From Myxococcales bacterium (GTDB taxonomy: Bacteria > Myxococcota > Bradymonadia > UBA7976 > UBA1532), in contig JAGQJJ010000059.1 in NCBI GenBank assembly GCA_020430675.1, positions 1 to 11,475 of the forward strand: 11,475 nucleotides of DNA, in the 5' to 3' direction. The translations under genes and the position numbers were made by a program. The notes under the pieces were generated by a model, which was not told the origin of the DNA, made no database searches, and saw only the letters and a list, made by a program, of their open reading frames with translations. Every line of letters starts with the position of its first letter. Positions within the stretch are counted from its first letter, which is position 1. Positions 1-10,491 of this stretch are shown here, one piece after another.

Positions 1-436
1 TCGACGGCAAGCGCGGCCCGCGCCGCGGCGACCTCAGCAAGCGGGCGGTCGATGCCCGTTTGGGCGAGCGCGGCGGCGTCGAGGCTGGTCAGCACCGTGA
101 CGCCGAGCAGCTTCGGTCCGGCCACGGCCGCCCGGCGCGCGGCGTCGAGCATCTTTCGGCCGCCCGCGAGGTGCACGGTGAGCAGGTCGACGCCGAGGTC
201 GGCGAGGGCCGCGACCGCGCCGGCGACGGTCTGCGGGATGTCGTGCAGCTTGAGGTCGAGGAAGATGCGCTGGCCGCCGGCTGCGCGCACGGCGTCGATC
301 GCCGCTCGACCCGCCGCGCAATGAAGTTGCAGGCCGATCTTGTAGACGCCAAAGACATGGCGTGTGCGCTCGACGAGGGCGCGCGCGTCGGCGAGGTGCG
401 CGGTGTCAAGCGCGAGGCAGAGCCGCGGGTCGGGCG

Positions 437-440
<4 letters not shown>
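1..440 (-). CDS. pyrF: Orotidine 5'-phosphate decarboxylase (partial, C-terminus outside window)
   Basis: PyrF catalyses the last step of de novo UMP synthesis, decarboxylating OMP in the cytoplasm. The visible 146 residues begin TPDPRLCLALDT and contain the family signature FLDLKLHDIP. The catalytic Lys-Asp-Lys-Asp set is present as K34, D62, K64 and D67, with the 28/2/3 spacing known for the family, and D12 fits the substrate-binding Asp of the first strand. The beta-strand TVHLAGG follows at about 88-94. The proposed start is a TTG at 440-438 that overlaps the proS stop (TTGA). A GGAG lies 9 nt upstream, inside the proS coding end. An in-frame GTG 15 codons upstream is possible but would add residues before the conserved first strand. 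The protein continues past position 1; the family is usually about 230-240 residues, so roughly a third is missing. Translational coupling to proS is inferred from the overlap. Confidence 0.94.
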
Positions 441-2140
<1,700 letters not shown>

Positions 2141-2171
2141 CGGACGGTCTCCGTTCGGGCGGGAACGCGGC

Positions 2172-2200
2172 TGTATACCGGAAGCCCCGCCGGGCGACAA
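2172..2200 (-). promoter_or_regulatory. Sigma70-type promoter candidate for proS-pyrF
   Basis: On the minus strand a -35 box TTGTCG (2200-2195) and a -10 box TATACA (2177-2172) are separated by exactly 17 bp, each matching consensus at 4 of 6 positions. A start near 2165 would give a leader of about 25 nt to the proS ATG, with the GGAG ribosome site inside it. This suggests proS-pyrF can be transcribed independently of the signalling genes upstream. It is a prediction from sequence only. Confidence 0.55.
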
Positions 2201-2214
2201 GCGACGCGCGGCGC

Positions 2215-2237
2215 GGCGAGGCCCGACGCGGCCTGCC
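2215..2237 (-). terminator. GC-rich hairpin just after the receiver/TPR gene stop (possible terminator without U-tract)
   Basis: AGGCC and GGCCT pair around a 6-nt loop. The stem extends by a further GGC/GCC across one bulged base, giving about 8 bp. The hairpin begins 2 nt after the stop codon of the receiver/TPR gene and lies just upstream of the proS promoter candidate. No T-run follows, so it is not a classical intrinsic terminator. It could slow polymerase, block 3' exonucleases or act with Rho. Confidence 0.35.
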
Positions 2238-2239
2238 GG

Positions 2240-3619
2240 TCACTCGAAGAGGCGGATCAGATGCTCGCGGATGGCCTCGCGCGCGGGCTCGTCGGGGCTG
2301 GCGGCGAGGGCTTGCTGCCAGGTCTCGATGGCCTTCTGCCGGAAGCCCTGGTTCTGATAGAGGATGGCCAGATCCTTGATCGCGGGGAACCACGTGGCGT
2401 CGAGCGCGACCGCCTGCTCGAATTCGTACATGGCTTCGAACAGGTTGCCTTCGTGCTCGTGGATCTTGCCCAGGTAGAAGTGGGGGCGAGCGGCGAAGGG
2501 GTCGGCTTCGCTGGCGTGGTGCAGGTGGTCGGCGGCGGCCGCCAGGTCGCCGATGCGCAGCGCGTCGACACCGGCGTCGAGCGCGGCATGAAAGACGGTG
2601 CGCAGGGCGCGGGCGCCGGTCTCGGCCGGGGGCGTCTCGCCGATGAGGCGCTCGATCGTGTCGATCAGGTTGTTGACGTCGAACGGCTTCTCGATGAAGT
2701 CGTCGGCGCCGTACTGCTCGATGAGATCGGTGCGATACTGCCAGCCGCGATAGGCGGCGCTGAGCAGGATGATGCGGGTGCCGGCGAAGGCCTGGTTCTC
2801 CTTGATGCGGCGGCAGATCTCGAAGCCGTGCATGCCGGGCAGCAGCGCGTCGAGCAGGACGAGGCGCGGGCGATGCGTGCGGACAAGGTCGAGCGCTTCG
2901 TCGCCGCGGGCTCCCGTGACAAGTCGGTAGTTATAAGCCGACAGCAGCACCTCGTAGAGCTTGAGGATGCTGGGTTCGTCGTCGACGGCGAGGATGACCG
3001 GGCGCGGGTCGGCCAGGGCGGGCATCGCTTCGGGCGTCGGCGGTGAAGCGTGGTTGGCCGGTAGCATGTCGAGGCCCTCGGGCGCCAGCGGGGCTTCGTT
3101 GATCGGATGGACTTCGGGGCCCCCGGCATCGGTGGGCGCCGTGGCGACGACGAGGCCCGAGGCCGGGGTCGGGTTGGGGATCTCGCCGGCCATGCCGTAG
3201 AAGTGGTCGATGGCGTCGCGCAGCGGGCTCTCAAGGGCGACGAGCGGACGGATGACCTTGCCCGAGCAGAGCGCGACCTCATCGAGCGCGGCCTGGTCGG
3301 TCGGGTCGCGCATGAGCAGCGTCAGCGTGCGGTGGAAGAGGCGGGCCGGCAGCACGCAAAGGCGTCGGGCGACCGCCTCGGGCACCACCGCGGCGCCGCC
3401 CACATCGGCGGTCAGCTCGGCGACGACCGCGCCGGGCACGCCAAGCTGGCCGCTGAGCGCGCGCACCAACACACGCTCCTCGGCGATGCCGTCGGTCAGC
3501 GCCTGGCTGCACAGACGAAGGCCCGTTGTGCGCTGGGTATCGAGCAACTGTGTCAGGCGGGGCGGGGTCAGCACCCCGGCCTCGACGAGTGATTGCCCGA
3601 TTGGCCGTCGCCGGCTCAT
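2240..3619 (-). CDS. MshEN-like N-domain / response-regulator receiver / TPR protein
   Basis: This 459-residue soluble protein has three recognisable parts. Residues 6-140 resemble the N-domain of type II secretion/pilus ATPases (T2SSE_N, MshEN): two 24-residue repeats (6-29 and 35-58) with a 5-residue spacer, then a DPTD...I..Y region. No ATPase follows. After a Pro/Ala-rich linker (about 143-203), residues 206-327 form a receiver domain: acidic pair D212/D213, phosphoacceptor D257 in LLDALLPGMHG, S287, and K311 in EKPF. Residues about 345-455 are TPR-like helices (HFYLGKIHEHEGNLFEAMYEFEQA in shorter pieces). There is no output domain for DNA binding or catalysis, so it probably acts by protein contacts. 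The start is the ATG at 3619, with AGGGGG a few nt upstream; a longer form starting at 3763 would overlap the FHA gene. It lies 50 bp after the FHA gene, so co-transcription is likely. The cognate kinase is not in the window. Confidence 0.9.
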   Translation of the reverse strand: MSRRRPIGQSLVEAGVLTPPRLTQLLDTQRTTGLRLCSQALTDGIAEERVLVRALSGQLGVPGAVVAELTADVGGAAVVPEAVARRLCVLPARLFHRTLTLLMRDPTDQAALDEVALCSGKVIRPLVALESPLRDAIDHFYGMAGEIPNPTPASGLVVATAPTDAGGPEVHPINEAPLAPEGLDMLPANHASPPTPEAMPALADPRPVILAVDDEPSILKLYEVLLSAYNYRLVTGARGDEALDLVRTHRPRLVLLDALLPGMHGFEICRRIKENQAFAGTRIILLSAAYRGWQYRTDLIEQYGADDFIEKPFDVNNLIDTIERLIGETPPAETGARALRTVFHAALDAGVDALRIGDLAAAADHLHHASEADPFAARPHFYLGKIHEHEGNLFEAMYEFEQAVALDATWFPAIKDLAILYQNQGFRQKAIETWQQALAASPDEPAREAIREHLIRLFE

Positions 3620-3669
3620 CGGTCCCCCTCGAACAGCCACGCGACCGACCGGCGAGATGAGCCCGGCGG

Positions 3670-5307
3670 TCAGCTGATCGGCTGTCCTACCCTCCAGACG
3701 GTCCGTCCCATCATGACCGCGTCGCCGATGTCGAGGCGTCGGCGGCCACGCACCCGTACCCAAGTCCCGTTGCGGCTCGACAGATCGCGCAGGACGACCA
3801 CCTGATCGCGCGGCACCACCAAGGCGTGGGTGCCGCTCATATAGGTGTCGTCGGTGAAGACCAGCTCGCCCAGCCGGCGCCCGATACGGCAGCCGCTGGC
3901 CGGCACATGATAGACGTCGAAGGGTTCGCCATCGGCTCCGAGCTGCACGAGGCGGATGCGGCTGCGGCCGGTCGCGCCGAGGCGCTGCGTGCCATCGGCC
4001 GAAGCCACGCCGTTGGTCCGGCTGGGGCCCGCGTCGACCCGAAGGATCTGCTGGCCCACGAGCAGGAAGTCGCCCGGGCCCAGCTCGGCGTCCTGCCGCA
4101 CGCGCACCCAGACGCCGTTGAGGCTCTCAAGGTCTTCAACAAAGAGGGCGTCGCCCTGCACGCTGAACCGGGCATGGCGCGGCGAGACATAGACGTCTTC
4201 GTTGATGCTGACGTCGCCTTCGCCGCGGCCGATGACCACCGCGCCGTTGCCGACCGGCACGATGCGTGTGAGGCTCAGGTTCTGCGAGAAGGGGCGCAGG
4301 ATGAAGCGCACGCTGACCTTGGGCAGCGGCGGGGGCAGCAGGCGACCGCTCGGCGCGGCGGGCTCCTCTTCGAGCGAGGTGAGCGACTCGGCGGACTCCA
4401 GATCGCTGGTGTGCAGATCAGAGGTGGAGAGCTCTTCAACCTCGCCGTCGAGCGAGTCGTCGGAGTCATATGGGCTGTCGCTCGGCGCTTCGATGCGCAC
4501 TTCGTGGCCTTCGGCCGGCAGCTCTTCCTGCTCGATCTCAAGCTCGGCGCCCGCCATGTCGAGCGGGCCGCCAGAGAACTCGTCCTCACCGCTCTGGGCG
4601 GCGTCGGGCCGATCGGGATCGACAAAATCGTCGAAGCCGTCTTCGAGCGAATCCTCGTCGGCGACGGCCAGATAGCCCTCGGTGTCGCCGCTGGACGCAG
4701 CCGGTTCGGGCGCCGGCTCGGGATCGGGCTGCGCGGCCCGGACCGCGAGGTTCTCTTCGGTGTCGGCGGGCGGCAGATCGACCGAGATGTCGGAGTCGAC
4801 CTCGTCGGGGATGAGCACCGGCCCCGTCTGGCGGCGGGCGGCCGAACGCTGGGCGTGGCGCGGCGGAACCAGCCCGCGCGCCCGATCCGGTGCGCCGGTT
4901 TCGAGGAGCTCGTCGGCGTCGCCGTCGGTCGAGCCCCGCTGCATCTCGGCGACAAAGGCCGGCACGCGAAAGTCGAGCAGCGTCTTGGTCGGCGGCGGCT
5001 CGGGGGGCTCGGGCGGCCCATCGGCCACCTCTGGAGGCGGAGGCGGCGGCTCGGGCGCCACCTCCATCGCGTCGAGCGGGGCCGGCTCAGCGTCGAGCGC
5101 CTCGTCGGGCGGTTCGCTCGACGGCGCAGCGGCCCGCAGGCCGGCCTGGGTCTCAGGGACCGCGGGCTGCAGGCCGAGCGCGCGGAACCGCGGCCCAGCA
5201 GCAGGCACTTCGCTGCGACCGCGGACGCGCACCACCGCGGCGCCGCAGTTGGTACAGAACGCGGCGATCTCAGGGTTTTCCCAACCGCAGTTTCGGCAGA
5301 CTTGCAT
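3670..5307 (-). CDS. Zinc-ribbon, double-FHA-domain protein
   Basis: The 545-residue protein starts with a zinc ribbon, CRNCG...CTNCG, with cysteines 4, 7, 18 and 21. A long, presumably disordered Pro- and Glu/Asp-rich linker (about 28-325) contains Thr/Ser-acidic motifs such as DTEENLAV and DTEGYLAV and a double TSDL. Two FHA domains follow. FHA1 (about 334-425) has IGRGEG, SPRHARF and LNGVWVRV; FHA2 (about 450-543) has IGRR, SGTHALV and RNGTWVRV. Both keep the GR, S..H and NG residues that bind phosphothreonine, so both could be active. No transmembrane segment or signal peptide is seen. GTG (5313), TTG (5310) and ATG (5307) lie in tandem at the start; the ATG is chosen because it sits just before the ribbon and has GGGGT about 5 nt upstream. 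It probably acts as a phosphopeptide-reading adaptor with the downstream receiver/TPR gene. No Ser/Thr kinase is nearby. Confidence 0.9.
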   Translation of the reverse strand: MQVCRNCGWENPEIAAFCTNCGAAVVRVRGRSEVPAAGPRFRALGLQPAVPETQAGLRAAAPSSEPPDEALDAEPAPLDAMEVAPEPPPPPPEVADGPPEPPEPPPTKTLLDFRVPAFVAEMQRGSTDGDADELLETGAPDRARGLVPPRHAQRSAARRQTGPVLIPDEVDSDISVDLPPADTEENLAVRAAQPDPEPAPEPAASSGDTEGYLAVADEDSLEDGFDDFVDPDRPDAAQSGEDEFSGGPLDMAGAELEIEQEELPAEGHEVRIEAPSDSPYDSDDSLDGEVEELSTSDLHTSDLESAESLTSLEEEPAAPSGRLLPPPLPKVSVRFILRPFSQNLSLTRIVPVGNGAVVIGRGEGDVSINEDVYVSPRHARFSVQGDALFVEDLESLNGVWVRVRQDAELGPGDFLLVGQQILRVDAGPSRTNGVASADGTQRLGATGRSRIRLVQLGADGEPFDVYHVPASGCRIGRRLGELVFTDDTYMSGTHALVVPRDQVVVLRDLSSRNGTWVRVRGRRRLDIGDAVMMGRTVWRVGQPIS

Positions 5308-5359
5308 CAACACCCCGCGGGCGCTGCCGCCGGTGCGCGCCCGCTCCCTCCCGAAATCG

Positions 5360-5379
5360 CGACTAACTGGTCACAGTCG
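5360..5379. repeat. Short inverted repeat in the divergent intergenic region
   Basis: CGACT (5360-5364) and AGTCG (5375-5379) form a perfect inverted repeat with a 10-bp centre, and within it ACTG (5366-5369) and CAGT (5374-5377) also mirror. It could be an operator or a small leader hairpin of the FHA transcript. The arms are short, so chance is possible in a GC-rich gap. Confidence 0.25.
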
Positions 5380-5411
5380 AATGGCGCGCGCGGAGCACCC
5401 ACTGCGATCGG

Positions 5412-5439
5412 TTTACAGCAGCGACGGTCCGGGGGTCAA
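5412..5439 (-). promoter_or_regulatory. Sigma70-type promoter candidate for the FHA / receiver-TPR genes
   Basis: The minus strand carries TTGACC (5439-5434) as a -35 box and TGTAAA (5417-5412) as a -10 box. The spacer is 16 bp and a TGC directly precedes the -10 (extended -10). A start near 5405 implies a leader of about 98 nt before the ATG at 5307. The leader contains the dyad at 5360-5379. No equally convincing promoter was found for the divergent plus-strand gene in the same gap. Confidence 0.45.
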
Positions 5440-5494
5440 GGTGGGCAGGGTCCAACTTGCACCAAGACGGGCCAACGTGCGACATCCCTGCGCC

Positions 5495-7277
5495 ATGAAC
5501 GGTCTCGTCCGCCCGCTGTGGCCCGTCGTCGCCTTGTGTCTGGCCGCCTGTGCCGGTCGTCCTGCCGTCGAGCGCGATGCCCTGCCCCCCGAGGTGCCGG
5601 CACAGGAGCGCGCCCAGTTCGAGAAGGCGGTGGCGGCGTTTGACGCCAATGAGGCCGGTAATGCGCGTGGTCGATTCGAAAAGCTGATCGCGTCGGCGCC
5701 CGACTCGGTGCTGGTGCCGCATGCGCGGGTCTATCTGGGTCGATTGACGGCCGAGCAAGACGCCGGCAAGGGCGCAGACGCGCTGCTGGCGCTCGGGCGT
5801 TTGTTGCCCGAAGGCGAGCCGAGAACCGCGGCGCGGTTTTATGGGGGCATCGCGGCGGCGCAGGCACGTCGCTGTCTGACCGCGCACAAGGTGCTGCCCG
5901 AGTTCCTCGATGACGCAAGGCGCGCGGCCGAAGCGGCGCAGGCGATGGTCGGCTGCGCGCGGGGGCTCGATCCGCTGGTCGCGCTGGCGGCCTTGGATCG
6001 CGCGGCAAAAGCGGCGCCCGAGTCGGCTGAGGCGCTCGCGACCTCGGCCGAGGCGCCGGCGGCACAGCTCGATCTGGCGGGCGCAAAGCAGGCGGTCGAC
6101 CGCTTCGGGGCGGGCGCGTTGCGCATGCCGGTTCGCCATCGTCTGGCGGAGCTGGCGCGGGCGGCCGGCGATCAGGCGTTGGCCAGGCAGGCCCTGGCCG
6201 GGTTGGATGAAGGCGCGGCCGTGCCAATGGTGGCGCCGGCGGCGAAGCGCATTCGCATCGGCGTCGTGCTGCCGCTCTCCGGGCGGTCGCGGCCCCTGGG
6301 CCAGCGGCTGGAGGCGACGGTGAACGCGCTGCGACGCACCGCCGAAGATGGCCTGGGCGAAGCGCCGGAGCTCATCCTGCGCGATGGCGGGGAGGCGGCG
6401 TCGGCGCAGGCGGCCATCGCCGATCTGGTCGAGACCGAGCACGTCTTCGGCATCATCGGCGCGTTTGATGGCACGACGGCCAAGGCCGCAGCCGAGGCGG
6501 CCGCCGAGCGCGGGGTGCCGCTGTTGATGCTGACGGTGAGCGACGCGGCGATGCGGGTGGATGGGCCGATCTGGCGACTGCTGTATACGCCGGTGCTCGT
6601 GGCGCGCACCGCGGCGGGCGCGGCGATGGCGCGCGGGGGCAAGGTCGCGGCGGTCTTGCGGCCCGAGACGCCCTATGGCGAGGTGCACGCGCGCTGGTTC
6701 GCTGACGCCTGGCGGGCAGGCGGCGGGCAGGTGGCGGGCGAGCTGACGTGGCCGGCGAACAAGCCCGATTGGAAGGCCATCACCGCACGGCTGGCGCATG
6801 CGCCGTTCGACACGCTCTTTGTGCCCGGCGATCCGGTCGCCGCGTCGTTGGCCCTGCGCCATCTGGCGGCAGCGGGGGTCTGGGCCAAGGGTTCAAAGGG
6901 GCGATTTGGCAACGAAAAAGGCGTGCGCGAGGTGATCGTGATCGGCACGCCCGAGTGGTACTCCGATGACCTGCCACGGCTGGGCGGGCGATATGTGCAG
7001 GGCGCGTTCGTGCCGGTGCCGTTTGCCGTCGAGACCGCGCGCGGCGCTGCGTTGGCGCGCCGGCTGGGCGGGCCGACGCCGACCGCGTTCGATGCGCTGC
7101 TGGTGGATGGCGTCGCGGCGCTGGTGCAAGCCGGCGGGCGGGCGGCGAGCGAAGGCGTGGACGCCGTCACGGCGCTGCGCGGCCTGAAGACCGAAGGCGG
7201 GGCCACCCCGGGGTTCGACCTGAGCGCCCGCGACGCCCTGCCCACCTTGTTCCTGCTCGAAGTGGACGACGGCCGGT

Positions 7278-7294
<17 letters not shown>
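5495..7294 (+). CDS. LppC/LpoA-like lipoprotein with periplasmic-binding-protein type 1 domain
   Basis: The 599-residue precursor has a short signal sequence ending in a canonical lipobox L16-A17-A18-C19, so it should be lipidated at Cys19. Ala at +2 gives no inner-membrane retention signal by the E. coli rule. Residues about 35-240 are Ala-rich helices resembling TPR repeats. Residues about 252-592 form a type 1 periplasmic binding fold beginning RIRIGVVLPLSG, with GIIGAFDG, PLLMLTVSD and TPYGEVHARWFADAW typical of the ABC-substrate-binding/LppC group. TPR-like plus PBP1 in an outer-membrane lipoprotein is the architecture of LpoA, which activates penicillin-binding protein 1A. An amino-acid-type binding protein is the alternative, but no permease genes are adjacent. 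The ATG at 5495 is chosen because the signal peptide starts there. An in-frame ATG at 5381 would bury the signal sequence. No clear ribosome site precedes the ATG. Its end overlaps lon by 17 bp. Confidence 0.82.
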
Positions 7295-9710
<2,416 letters not shown>

Positions 9711-9744
9711 CGGCCTCTCCGGTCGCCTGGGGATTGAGGCGCGG

Positions 9745-9773
9745 ATGATAGCGCGAATCCCCGGTTGGGGTTG
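9745..9773 (-). promoter_or_regulatory. Weak promoter candidate for lon (-10 TATCAT)
   Basis: A TATCAT box (9750-9745) on the minus strand matches the -10 consensus at 4 of 6 positions. It would place a start near 9738 and a leader of about 28 nt to the lon ATG. No good -35 box is present at 16-18 bp (best CAACCC or AACCCC), so an activator or another sigma factor may be used. The upstream inverted repeat overlaps the -35 position. Confidence 0.35.
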
Positions 9774-9779
9774 AATTCG
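9754..9779. repeat. Inverted repeat between miaE and lon
   Basis: CGAAT plus CCCC (9754-9762) pair with GGGG (9767-9770) and ATTCG (9775-9779) around a GGTT loop, with TTGA bulged in one arm. Nine base pairs in total lie just after the miaE stop and over the -35 region of lon. It could be an operator, or a miaE terminator lacking a T-run. Confidence 0.4.
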
Positions 9780-9788
9780 ATCGGTCGG

Positions 9789-10364
9789 TCAGGTGTGCAT
9801 GCGCGGCCAGGGCGGCGCGGCGTCGATGACTGACGCTTCGTGCTCGGCGAGCGCGTCGAGGCGCTCGCGCACGGTCTCGCGGTCGAACAGGCCCAGCGCC
9901 AGGTCGACGTACAGCGCGTGGTGGCGGGCCTCGCTCTCAAGCAGGCCGCCGTACAGCGCGGCGATCTTGGCGTCGGTGGCCGCCTTGGCGAGCAGCATCA
10001 TGCGCTCACAGCTTCGGGCCTCGATCAACGCGCAGATGAGCAACAGGTCGAGCAGGCGCGCCGGCTCGTGCGTGCGCACCGCGGTCATGAGCTGGCCGGC
10101 GTAGGGGCTGGGGCGCAGGCGCCCGTATTTGCGGCCGCGCGCTTCGAGGTGGTCGAGGACCAGTTCGAAGTGCTCAAGCTCTTCGCGGGCGAGGGCCGAG
10201 AGCGGACGCAGCAGCGCGGCGTGGTCGGGGTAGCGGAAGATGAGGCCCAGCGCCGTGGAGGCGGCCTTCTTCTCACAGTGGGCGTGGTCGAGCAGCAACG
10301 TGTCGACGTCGGCGAGCGCGCGATCGACCCACTCGGGGGCGGTCTTGGACTTCAGGCGCAGCAT
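9789..10364 (-). CDS. miaE: tRNA-(2-methylthio-N6-dimethylallyl/isopentenyl-adenosine37) hydroxylase
   Basis: MiaE is a ferritin-like non-haem diiron monooxygenase. It uses O2 to hydroxylate the prenyl group of ms2i6A at tRNA position 37, the last step after MiaA and MiaB. The 191-residue protein contains the diiron ligand set in order: E31 in DHAHCEKKAAS, E62xxH65 in REELEHFE, E115 in ALIEARSCERM and E145xxH148 in LLESEARHHALY. This is the MiaE pattern in a four-helix bundle and the length is normal for the family. The ATG at 10364 has GGAAGGGG about 5 nt upstream. lon lies 78 bp downstream on the same strand. A promoter candidate lies upstream. The dependence on molecular oxygen implies an organism that lives at least part of the time aerobically. 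miaA and miaB are not in the window. Confidence 0.95.
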   Translation of the reverse strand: MLRLKSKTAPEWVDRALADVDTLLLDHAHCEKKAASTALGLIFRYPDHAALLRPLSALAREELEHFELVLDHLEARGRKYGRLRPSPYAGQLMTAVRTHEPARLLDLLLICALIEARSCERMMLLAKAATDAKIAALYGGLLESEARHHALYVDLALGLFDRETVRERLDALAEHEASVIDAAPPWPRMHT

Positions 10365-10393
10365 CGGTCCCCTTCCGGCACGACCGCCGGCTA

Positions 10394-10421
10394 TTTATCT
10401 GTCAGTCGCGCTTCGACGCAA
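10394..10421 (-). promoter_or_regulatory. Promoter candidate for miaE
   Basis: Minus-strand TTGCGT (10421-10416) and GATAAA (10399-10394) are spaced by 16 bp, implying a start near 10387 and a leader of about 23 nt to the miaE ATG. The -35 is poor (3 of 6). The AT-rich -10 stands out in this GC-rich gap. Confidence 0.4.
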
Positions 10422-10432
10422 GACGGGCGGCG

Positions 10433-10460
10433 TTGTCCTGCACCGGGCTCCGATGATAAA
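10433..10460 (+). promoter_or_regulatory. Promoter candidate for the right-edge lipoprotein gene
   Basis: Plus-strand TTGTCC (10433-10438) and GATAAA (10455-10460) are spaced by 16 bp. A start near 10467 gives a leader of about 25 nt carrying the GGGAGGG ribosome site (10481-10487) before the ATG at 10492. Its -35 lies 11 bp from that of the divergent miaE promoter. Confidence 0.45.
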
Positions 10461-10491
10461 CGGGGGGCTGCGCCTGTCTGGGGAGGGACCG

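Noticed and set aside
3620..3669. Possible hairpin between the FHA and receiver/TPR genes
   Set aside because: Only short, interrupted pairings exist (ACCG/CGGT, CGG/CCG), below what I would call a structure.
5457..5485. TTGCAC with a following CGACAT as a promoter for the LppC-like gene
   Set aside because: The -10 matches consensus at only two positions and the start would fall on the ATG, so I do not call a promoter there.
4682..5494. Long upstream extension of the LppC-like lipoprotein in the same frame
   Set aside because: It would place the signal peptide and lipobox in the middle of the protein and overlap the FHA gene antisense; the start at 5495 fits a lipoprotein.
3826..5643. 605-codon open frame on the plus strand, opposite the FHA gene
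   Set aside because: It is opposite a gene with two intact FHA domains and a zinc ribbon, has no domain itself, and runs into the lipoprotein gene in another frame.
5363..6862. 499-codon open frame on the minus strand within the LppC-like gene
   Set aside because: Arg-rich shadow frame without domains, opposite a lipoprotein with a lipobox and PBP1 fold.
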